From positions 992,001 to 1,056,000 of the forward strand of contig NZ_OY764212.1 in the NCBI RefSeq assembly GCF_963668165.1: 64,000 nt of DNA. The letters run 5' to 3'. Shown here piece after piece: positions 57,931 to 64,000 of the stretch (position 1 is the stretch's first letter; every line of letters starts with the position of its first letter). This stretch comes from Marispirochaeta sp. (GTDB lineage Bacteria; Spirochaetota; Spirochaetia; JC444; Marispirochaetaceae). The translations under genes and the position numbers were made by a program. Below the pieces are notes generated by a model. That model made no database searches. It was not told where the DNA came from and was given only the letters and a program-made list of their open reading frames with translations.

Positions 57931-59280
57931 ATGAACATTCTTGGAGTCGACATTGGTACCACCTCGATGAAAATGGGGGTTTTTGCAAGCGATAAGGACG
58001 GAAATCTGAAGCAGGTACGGGAGTACTCGGAGTCCTATCCAATAAACGTCTATAACAACGGAACTTTCGGTGATATTGAACAGGAAAAATGGGAGAAGGC
58101 CTTCCACAACGGCTGCAAAGAGATGGCCGACCTGATGGGCGGAATCGATGCGGTCTCCCTTTCCGGCACAACCCCGGGCTTAAGCGCCATGGATGCCGAC
58201 GGACACGCAACCTATCCGGCTATTCTGATGCTGGACCAGAGGTCCCGTAAACAGGCAGCGGACATTATCCGCACTGTCGGCCTTCAGAAGATCCTGGACG
58301 AGACATCGAATATGCCGGTCGCCGGCGGCTGCTCCCTGGCCAGCATTCTCTGGATCAAGGAGAACGAACCGGAAGCTTACGAAAAGTCCGTCTGTTTCGG
58401 CCATTCCAATACCTATATTGCCAAATGGCTCACCGGCTCCTTTGCCATCGACCCCTCCTCAGCTTCCTTGAGCGCCCTCTACAATACAGTCAAGAATGAT
58501 CTTAGCTGGAACAAGGAGATCGCTTGTGCCGTTGATCTTTCCATCGACCGGCTGCCCGAGGTTATCCACTCCTACGACAGCGCCGGAAACATAAAAGCGG
58601 ATCTGGCAGCGGAACTGGGGCTGACCAAAAAGCCCCCGGTAATTATCGGCGGAAACGACGCGGTACTGGCAGCCTACGATGCAGGAGTAAACGAACCGGG
58701 CCAGATGATCAACGTCAACGGCACCTGCGAGATCAGCCTGGTCTGCCTGCCCCAGTGTTACCCCTCCACGGAGTACAACATCCGGGCCCATGTGCTTCCC
58801 GACCGCTGGCTTACCCTCTATGTAATGAACGCCGGAGGCAAAGCCTTTGAATGGTTTCAGCAGCTCTTCTGTTCCGAGATGACCCCGGACCAGTTCTGGA
58901 GCGATTTCCTCCCCGTCGCCATGGAAAAATGGCTGACCCGGGAGAGCAATGTACGCTACACCCCCTACCTGATGGGCTCCCGCTACTCCCTGGACCCTCT
59001 GAAGGCGGAGTTTACCGGCATGAACCAGGAATCCGACCGGGAAGAACTGCTTGCCGCAATGGTCCGCGGCCTGTGCGAGTATCAGCGGGAGCACCTGAAG
59101 GAGATCTCCCTGGAGGTACCCATATCAAAGGACATCTTCGTAACCGGCGGCGCAGTTAACGATAGCCTCATCGAGGCGAAAAAGCAGTGGATGAGGGACA
59201 GCAACTACGTCTACAGGGAACAGTCCTCCCTTCGCGGAGCAGCGCTTCTGGCCCGCAAACACCTCGAGGGTGAGCTGTGA
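57931..59280 (+). CDS. FGGY-family carbohydrate kinase
   Basis: A 449-residue kinase of the FGGY family (xylulokinase, ribulokinase, erythritol kinase, apulose kinase). The N-terminal phosphate loop G-V-D-I-G-T-T-S-M-K is at about 5-14. The probable catalytic base is Asp243 in G-G-N-D-A. The C-terminal ATP motif is V-T-G-G-A. It is a little shorter than xylulokinase (about 484). The substrate is probably a ketose made by one of the SDRs. GGAGAGG precedes the ATG. The stop overlaps the next SDR start (GTGA). Confidence 0.9.
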   Translation: MNILGVDIGTTSMKMGVFASDKDGNLKQVREYSESYPINVYNNGTFGDIEQEKWEKAFHNGCKEMADLMGGIDAVSLSGTTPGLSAMDADGHATYPAILMLDQRSRKQAADIIRTVGLQKILDETSNMPVAGGCSLASILWIKENEPEAYEKSVCFGHSNTYIAKWLTGSFAIDPSSASLSALYNTVKNDLSWNKEIACAVDLSIDRLPEVIHSYDSAGNIKADLAAELGLTKKPPVIIGGNDAVLAAYDAGVNEPGQMINVNGTCEISLVCLPQCYPSTEYNIRAHVLPDRWLTLYVMNAGGKAFEWFQQLFCSEMTPDQFWSDFLPVAMEKWLTRESNVRYTPYLMGSRYSLDPLKAEFTGMNQESDREELLAAMVRGLCEYQREHLKEISLEVPISKDIFVTGGAVNDSLIEAKKQWMRDSNYVYREQSSLRGAALLARKHLEGEL

Positions 59281-60026
59281 GGGTCGCAGGAAAAACCGTC
59301 CTTGTTACCGGGGCGGGAGCCAACATCGGCCGGGCGATAGCCGAGCTCTTCGCCCGGAACGGGGCCCGGGTTGCCATAAGCACCCGTTCCAACATCGAGG
59401 GCGGTGAAGCGGCCGCCAGGGAGATTACCGACAAAGGCGGAGAAGCCCGCTTTTTCAGTGCCAACCTGACCGACGAAGCCCAGGTCGACGGGCTCTTCAA
59501 ACAAATTGAAGACTCCCTGGGCAGGGTGGAGATCCTGATCAACAACGCCGGTGCCTCCCTTCCCACCCCCTTTCTGGACTCCACGGTCCAGCAATGGCGG
59601 GATGTCTTTGAAATAAACTTCTTCACCGCCCTGCACTGTTCCCGCAGAGCGGCACCGCACATGCTCGAACTGGGAAGGGGCAGCATAATCAATACCGTCT
59701 CTGTCCGGGGCTTTGATCATACCGGCAGGGAGGGAATCATGGCCTATTCCGCCGCCAAAGCCGCGCTGATCAATTTTACCAAGACCCTGGCCAAGGAGCT
59801 TGCTCCCCGCATCACCGTAAATGCCGTTGCTCCGGGATTTATCCTGACCTCTGCCTACGACAAGGTGCCTGAGGAGGTAAAGAAGAGCTTTCTCGAATCA
59901 ACAATGATCAAACGCTGGATCCAGCCGGAGGAACTGGCGGAAGCCTATCTCTATCTTGCCTCCCAAACCGCTCTCACCGGCACAGTGCTGAACGTTGACG
60001 GAGGCTTTCTCCTTAAACAGGCCTGA
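59277..60026 (+). CDS. short-chain dehydrogenase/reductase
   Basis: A 249-residue FabG-like SDR with a GTG start overlapping the kinase stop by 4 nt. Cofactor motif T-G-A-G-A-N-I-G-R-A (about 11-20; the usual G-I-G is N-I-G), I-N-N-A-G-A near 87, catalytic Y-S-A-A-K near 157, and the terminal G-T-V-L-N-V-D-G-G-F. It is expected to oxidise a polyol to the ketose phosphorylated by the kinase, or to reduce a keto intermediate. Last gene of the operon; no terminator was found. Confidence 0.88.
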   Translation: MRVAGKTVLVTGAGANIGRAIAELFARNGARVAISTRSNIEGGEAAAREITDKGGEARFFSANLTDEAQVDGLFKQIEDSLGRVEILINNAGASLPTPFLDSTVQQWRDVFEINFFTALHCSRRAAPHMLELGRGSIINTVSVRGFDHTGREGIMAYSAAKAALINFTKTLAKELAPRITVNAVAPGFILTSAYDKVPEEVKKSFLESTMIKRWIQPEELAEAYLYLASQTALTGTVLNVDGGFLLKQA

Positions 60027-60099
60027 AATCTTCCGCCACTCTCAGTACATCAGAGAGGGGGCAGGCTTGAAAACTCATAAATAGTACGATATCATACAA

Positions 60100-60113
60100 T
60101 TGGAACGATTCAA
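60100..60113. promoter_or_regulatory. LacI operator O1
   Basis: TTGGAACGATTCAA, exact reverse complement of the site at 62168, with the central CG typical of LacI-family operators. It begins at the last base of a TACAAT -10 (60095-60100), so it covers the start point of the SDR gene at 60139. Confidence 0.8.
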
Positions 60114-60138
60114 TAGACTAATTTATTTGGAGTTTGTA

Positions 60139-60873
60139 ATGGGTAAAAAGATTATTATAACCGGCGCCAGTACCGGAATCGGTGCTGAGACCTCAAGAAT
60201 GCTGGCTCAGGGTAACGAGATCATCATTCACTATTACTCATCCAGGGGACCGGCGGAAGCCGTAGCCTCAGATGTTGAAAAAGCGGGCGGAAAAGCTCAC
60301 ATTATCCAGGCTGACCTCTCAAAACCCGAAGAATGTGAGCGCTTTGTCGCTGAATGCGCCAAGCTCTTTCCCGTTGTCGATGTACTGGTCAACAATGCCG
60401 GAGGACTGATCCGCCGTCAGCCGATTAACGAGCTTGACTGGGACTTCATGATCGAAACCTTTGCCCTGAATACCTTTTCCACCATGAAGGTAACCTCATT
60501 GTGTGTACCCTTGCTTGAAAAGGCCGTGGATCCGGTGATCATCAATATGACTTCCATCGCCATGCGCCACGGTGCACCTTCTGCGACCCTCTACGGCGCA
60601 TCCAAAGGAGCTCTGGACACCTTTACCCGGGGAGCCGCAACCGAGCTGGCCCCAAAAAAGATACGGGTAAACGCAGTGGCTCCCGGTGTCATCGAAACCC
60701 CCTTCCACGAAAAGGTTTCCACACCGGAGAAAATGAATACTTTCAAGGAGAATACACCCCTCAAGAGAAACGGACAGGCCCATCACATAGCCCAGGCCGT
60801 CAAGTATCTTATTGAGAACGATTTCATGACCGGTGCAACTGTGGATGTGAACGGAGGATTGTTCATGTACTAA
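60139..60873 (+). CDS. short-chain dehydrogenase/reductase under LacI control
   Basis: A 244-residue SDR. It has T-G-A-S-T-G-I-G near residues 8-15, V-N-N-A-G-G near 83, catalytic Ser with Y-G-A-S-K near 149-153, and terminal T-V-D-V-N-G-G-L. The start at 60139 has GGAG 6 nt upstream, while the longer frame would include the operator. It is separated from the kinase operon by a promoter with a LacI operator, so it probably serves the TRAP-3 solute. Terminator sequence lies within the convergent lacI 3-prime end. Confidence 0.88.
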   Translation: MGKKIIITGASTGIGAETSRMLAQGNEIIIHYYSSRGPAEAVASDVEKAGGKAHIIQADLSKPEECERFVAECAKLFPVVDVLVNNAGGLIRRQPINELDWDFMIETFALNTFSTMKVTSLCVPLLEKAVDPVIINMTSIAMRHGAPSATLYGASKGALDTFTRGAATELAPKKIRVNAVAPGVIETPFHEKVSTPEKMNTFKENTPLKRNGQAHHIAQAVKYLIENDFMTGATVDVNGGLFMY

Positions 60874-60886
60874 TGGTTCACTGCAG

Positions 60887-61993
60887 TCAGGAATTTGCCA
60901 TCGGCGCGCCTTTCAGGCGCCGATGGTTTTTTTTTGCGATGCGTTTCAACTTTTCCGCCGTGCCGCAGGATTCCCGGATTGCCAGCCTCGGGGCAATAAG
61001 GATGCGTTCCGGGTCTCCGGGATTTTTGATCCGTTCGAGCAGAAAGCGGGCGGCCCGACGGGCTACAAGCTCGGGAGGAATGGCTACCGTTGACAGGGAA
61101 GGCGTCCAGAGGCGGGCTTCAGAGATATCGTCGAAACCGATAACGGCGAAGTTTCTCCCCGGGCGTATTCCCTTTGACTGCAGCCCCAGCATGACGCCGA
61201 GGGCGATAATATCGTTGTAACAGAAAGCCGCAGTGGGTGGATTTGGGCGGGGGACAAGCTCCCGGATAGCCGTATACCCGCCCCAGCGGTTACCCTGGGC
61301 ATTGACGATTAATTCAGGGTCAGGAACACATCCGTATTTTTCGAAAGCAATTCTGAATCCCTCCAGCCGCTCCGGCCGGGGTGATGAGCCGTCCTCACCG
61401 CCGACAAAGGCGATACGCCGATGGCCGGAAGCAAGTAAGCGCTCCACTGCCATAGCCGTACCCACCACATTATCAGCCCCCACATAATTCCCCGGAAAAT
61501 CATTCAGATAGCGGTTGATAAAAACAGAAGGAACCGGACTGCTTACAAGGGGACCAAGGTCCTCCAGGGTGGAGTATCTGGCGGGACTGATCAGCAAACC
61601 GTCGACATTGTGCTCCAGAAAGGTGGAGATAGCCCTTTTCTGCCGTTCCGGCTTCTCTGTTGTGTTGGCCAGCATGACGACGATCCCTTCCGGTTCCAGG
61701 CACTCCTCAATAACCGGCACCATTTCCGAGAAAAACGGGTTACCCAGGTCGGAAATCAGCACTCCCACAATGAAGGAGCGGCTGGTACGCAGGTTTGCAG
61801 CAGTCCGGTTATAGACATAACCAAGGGCTTTACTGGCTGCGCGCACCAGGGCTGCAGTCTCCTTTTTAATGAGAGGACTGTTCTTGAGCACAAGAGAAAC
61901 AGTTGACTTGGAGACCCCCGCTTCACGAGCGATGTCCTTTATTGTAACCCTTCGTTTTCTATTTCCCGCCTGTTTATTCACCCTGTATAACAC
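60887..61993 (-). CDS. LacI-family regulator
   Basis: A 368-residue repressor. The helix-turn-helix (about 16-40) reads T-I-K-D-I-A-R-E-A-G-V-S-K-S-T-V-S, followed by a hinge and a periplasmic-binding-protein-like effector domain from about 70 (V-G-V-L-I-S-D-L-G-N-P-F-F). The effector is probably a sugar or sugar acid. The start GTG at 61993 has no good Shine-Dalgarno; GTG at 61981 is an alternative. Its own promoter carries operator O2, so it is likely autoregulated. It lies between the two other O-site promoters. Confidence 0.93.
   Translation of the reverse strand: MLYRVNKQAGNRKRRVTIKDIAREAGVSKSTVSLVLKNSPLIKKETAALVRAASKALGYVYNRTAANLRTSRSFIVGVLISDLGNPFFSEMVPVIEECLEPEGIVVMLANTTEKPERQKRAISTFLEHNVDGLLISPARYSTLEDLGPLVSSPVPSVFINRYLNDFPGNYVGADNVVGTAMAVERLLASGHRRIAFVGGEDGSSPRPERLEGFRIAFEKYGCVPDPELIVNAQGNRWGGYTAIRELVPRPNPPTAAFCYNDIIALGVMLGLQSKGIRPGRNFAVIGFDDISEARLWTPSLSTVAIPPELVARRAARFLLERIKNPGDPERILIAPRLAIRESCGTAEKLKRIAKKNHRRLKGAPMANS
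60898..60935 (+). terminator. terminator after the SDR gene
   Basis: CCATCGGCGC pairs with GCGCCGATGG around a 9-nt loop, followed by nine T residues. It lies inside the 3-prime coding end of the convergent lacI gene. Confidence 0.9.
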
Positions 61994-62006
61994 GCCTTTA
62001 TTTATG

Positions 62007-62020
62007 TTGGAACGGTGTAA
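62007..62020. promoter_or_regulatory. LacI operator O2
   Basis: TTGGAACGGTGTAA matches O1 at the first eight bases and at 11 of 14 overall. It begins beside the -10 of the lacI promoter and covers its start point, consistent with weaker autorepression. Confidence 0.65.
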
Positions 62021-62048
62021 TTTTAGGGCTATACGTTCAAACTGTCAA
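62020..62048 (-). promoter_or_regulatory. lacI promoter
   Basis: On the minus strand: TTGACA (62043-62048), 17-bp spacer, TAAAAT (62020-62025). The expected start is near 62013, giving a leader of about 20 nt. Confidence 0.75.
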
Positions 62049-62133
62049 TGAATAAATAATCCAAATTGAGAACACCACACCATTATACCAGCCCATTTTC
62101 TGCACAATTTCCATAATCTAAAAAACAATTTTC

Positions 62134-62163
62134 TTGACAGCAGCCCAAACACCTGCTATCGTT
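62134..62163 (+). promoter_or_regulatory. TRAP-3 promoter
   Basis: TTGACA at 62134-62139, 18-bp spacer, TATCGT at 62158-62163. The expected start near 62170 lies inside operator O3. Confidence 0.65.
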
Positions 62164-62167
62164 TTTA

Positions 62168-62181
62168 TTGAATCGTTCCAA
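62168..62181. promoter_or_regulatory. LacI operator O3
   Basis: TTGAATCGTTCCAA, the exact reverse complement of O1. It overlaps the predicted start point of TRAP-3. Confidence 0.8.
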
Positions 62182-62234
62182 ACTCATGTACAGAATATGA
62201 ATCTGCATGAGAAAAACAAACAGGAGGACTGTTC

Positions 62235-63249
62235 ATGAAAAAGATTGTTGGTTTAACTCTCGCACTGCTGCTTGTCTTCAGCATGGCATCTTTCGCCGAA
62301 GGCGGAAAAGAAGGCGGCACCCCTGAGTCAATTACTCTCGTCGGAGGTGTCATGCTGCCCCAGGGTCATGTTTACTACCAGGCGATGGAAAAGTTTGTTG
62401 AACTTGTAAAGGATTATTATAACGGCCCCGTGGCACTGAATTTCGAACTGCACCACTCCGGCTCCATCGGAACCGAAAAGGACATGTTCGAGTTCATGAT
62501 GCAGGGAGTCTCCGTTGACTTCGCTATCATTTCTCCCGCCTGGATTGCAACCTGGGACAAGACCGCTCCCATTATCGACGCTCCTTTCCTGTTCAACAGC
62601 ATCGAGCACTGGGAAACGGCCCTGGAAGCCGGAGCCCTGGATCCTATTGCTGAAAACATCCGCAAAAAAGGCGTCCGCTTCATCGGTTACGGCGGCGGTG
62701 GAGCCCGCAGCCTGATCCTGAATCAGCCGGTAAAAACCCTCGATGACTTTGGCAAAATCGATCTGCGCGTTCAGGGCTCTCCCCTGCATGCAGCTGTATT
62801 CGGCGCGATCGGCCTGAACCCCACTCCCCTTGACTACACAGAATGCTACAACGCCATTAAGACCGGTGTAATCGACGGACTTGAGAATGAACCGGCAGGC
62901 CTGGAAGGCATGAAGTTTTTACGAGGTAGCTCCCTATTATGCTCTTTCCGAGCACCAGATCACCACCCGGATACTCTGCTTCTCCGAGTCCAGACTTCAG
63001 AGCTTCCCCAAGGATCTGCAGGACGCTATTGTAAAGGCAGGACTTGAAGCCGGACGCTGGCACCGCAAAGCGGAAGTCGCCATGGGACAGGAGATCATCG
63101 ATAAACTGGTGGCCAATCACGGCCTGAAGACCATCGATTTTACCGCTGCACAGAAAGCAGAGATGGCCCAGCGGGCAATGCCTGAAGTTGAAAAATACGC
63201 ACGTCAGGTAGGTGCCGAAGATATTTTCAAAACCATCCGCGAGATGTAA
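62235..63249 (+). pseudogene. dctP: TRAP-3 solute-binding protein DctP, frameshifted
   Basis: A TRAP binding protein with a single-base frameshift. The first frame is good to about residue 227 and then runs into an unrelated 43-residue tail ending at 63047. Removing one T from the five-T run at 62916-62920 restores K-F-Y-E-V-A-P-Y-Y-A-L-S and continues to the normal C-terminus, ending at TAA 63247-63249 (about 337 residues). Arg178 in D-L-R-V-Q is the ligand-carboxylate residue. Signal peptide about 1-22. AGGAGG precedes the ATG. It could be a sequencing error, a real mutation or, less likely, frameshift decoding. Confidence 0.85.
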
Positions 63250-63271
63250 GATTCCCATGTAAAACTATCCG

Positions 63272-63303
63272 GCAGGTCGAAGAGGCTTCTTCGGCCTGCT
63301 TTT
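63272..63303 (+). terminator. hairpin with T tract between TRAP-3 dctP and dctQ
   Basis: GCAGG-T-CGAAGA pairs with TCTTCG-G-CCTGC around a short loop, followed by four T residues. Third case of this layout in the window. Confidence 0.82.
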
Positions 63304-63325
63304 GTATCCCGAGAGGAGTGCTGTG

Positions 63326-63883
63326 ATGCTCTTAAGACTTTTTGAATTGTATGCCAAATTTCTTATATACTTGATGATTATTCTTATGTTCGTACTGCTC
63401 ACGGCTGTCGGCCTGACTGTCGCAGGACGGTATATCCCCTTTGTTCCCCGTTATTTATGGACCCTGGAGGTCTCCAATTTCTCGCTTATCTGGATGGTCT
63501 TTATAGGCTCGATCATCGGCCTCAGGGATTCCCGGCACTTTTTTATCGATATCTTTTCCAAAGGGGTCCCTGCCTGGTTTGAAGTTTTCTTAAAGTTACT
63601 CAATTATTTTGTGACCTTGACGGTAACCTATGTCTTTATCCGCTATGGAATCCGCTTTTTCAGTCAGTGGGGATTGATACAGACCTCGGAACTCACGGGC
63701 ATGAACCTTGGATTTCTCTATGTCTCGGTACCGGTGGCCGGGTTTTCGTGGCTGATTTTCCTGAGTGAAAGATTCTATCACGACTTTATAAAGAAAGACC
63801 TGAAGGAAGATCATCATATGGCCGACTCCTACCAGGTACATCACGATGATGCAGAAACATCAGAAGGAGAAACGGACAAATGA
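63326..63883 (+). CDS. dctQ: TRAP-3 small membrane subunit DctQ
   Basis: A 185-residue DctQ subunit with four transmembrane helices (about 12-36, 47-65, 85-108 and 125-150) and a hydrophilic C-terminal tail rich in His, Asp and Glu. The segment W-T-L-E-V-S-N-F-S-L-I-W after helix 1 and R-D-S-R-H-F-F-I-D before helix 3 are typical. The start at 63326 has AGGAG upstream; a TTG at 63302 is also open. It overlaps the dctM start by 4 nt (ATGA). Confidence 0.9.
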   Translation: MLLRLFELYAKFLIYLMIILMFVLLTAVGLTVAGRYIPFVPRYLWTLEVSNFSLIWMVFIGSIIGLRDSRHFFIDIFSKGVPAWFEVFLKLLNYFVTLTVTYVFIRYGIRFFSQWGLIQTSELTGMNLGFLYVSVPVAGFSWLIFLSERFYHDFIKKDLKEDHHMADSYQVHHDDAETSEGETDK

Positions 63884-64000
63884 CAGCTGGAACAGTCGCC
63901 GCGATAATGTTCATACTGCTTATCGTCCTCATTATTTTACGCGTTCCGGTCAGTTTTACCCTGGCCTTCGCCGTTGTCCCGATTCTTTTGCTTACCCCCA
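63880..64000 (+). CDS. dctM: TRAP-3 large permease DctM (partial)
   Basis: The first 40 codons of a DctM permease, cut by the right edge. It starts M-T-A-G-T-V-A-A-I-M-F, followed by a hydrophobic helix and R-V-P-V-S-F-T-L-A-F-A, the usual DctM N-terminus. AAGGAG lies 10 nt before the ATG, which overlaps the dctQ stop. Confidence 0.85.
   Translation, partial: MTAGTVAAIMFILLIVLIILRVPVSFTLAFAVVPILLLTP

Noticed and set aside
62916..62920. programmed frameshifting at the dctP T run
   Set aside because: No stimulator structure or classic +1 signal; no TRAP binding protein is known to need it.
1..64000. CRISPR arrays, tRNA or rRNA genes, insertion sequences, prophage
   Set aside because: No regularly spaced repeats, transposase, integrase or phage genes, and no recognisable tRNA in the intergenic gaps.

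Overview
Organism: the window looks like a free-living, moderately GC-rich anaerobic or marine spirochaete (Spirochaetaceae, Sediminispirochaeta/Marispirochaeta-like). This is inference: two type III glutamine synthetases, a GlnE, cmoAB, many TRAP transporters, binding proteins whose signal peptides end in an A-G-G motif, and YesM/YesN and PrpR-type regulators. No rRNA, tRNA, CRISPR array or insertion sequence was seen. Layout: 0.2-6.7 kb is a minus-strand operon of exported proteins (a FecR-domain protein, a LamG-like lipoprotein and three proteins resembling separate pieces of a FlgT/CsgG/LPP20-type outer-membrane assembly), preceded by pepT. 8.0-18.8 kb is a nitrogen-assimilation block: a DUF2156 protein, two tandem type III glutamine synthetases (the second with a sigma-54 promoter), a type I glutamine synthetase with an adenylylation-site tyrosine, and a long GlnE with GlnD-like ACT domains added at its N-terminus. 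18.8-24.2 kb holds a CPA2 antiporter with a PtsN-like EIIA, ilvBN and radC. 24.4-30.9 kb holds a NERD helicase, MscS, two uncharacterised genes, cmoB, cmoA and an SDR. 31-37 kb is a sugar ABC transporter divergent from a YesN/YesM two-component system. 37-64 kb is an accessory carbon-catabolism island with three TRAP transporters. TRAP-1 sits behind a near-perfect sigma-54 promoter, divergent from a PrpR-type activator, and is followed by a PdxA2-like dehydrogenase. Next come an Ldh2-type dehydrogenase, an operon of URO-D-like protein, mandelate-racemase-type enolase, VOC protein and SDR, and a D-2-hydroxyacid dehydrogenase. TRAP-2 is followed by a DHDPS-like aldolase and a GntR regulator. An operon of transaldolase-like protein, RpiB-like isomerase, split transketolase, FGGY kinase and SDR is preceded by two GTGG-N5-CCAC palindromes. 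A second SDR, a LacI regulator and TRAP-3 share a 14-bp operator at three promoters. TRAP-3 dctP carries a +1 frameshift, and its dctM runs off the right edge. How it works together: the island appears to import sugar acids or polyols, oxidise or dehydrate them (SDRs, MR-type dehydratase, hydroxyacid dehydrogenases), phosphorylate them (FGGY kinase) and rearrange the sugar phosphates (RpiB-like, transaldolase-like, transketolase). Substrates cannot be read from sequence. Two architectural themes recur: all four transport operons have a strong hairpin just downstream of the binding-protein gene, and several genes have a -10-like hexamer only 6-9 nt before the start codon with no Shine-Dalgarno, suggesting leaderless transcripts.
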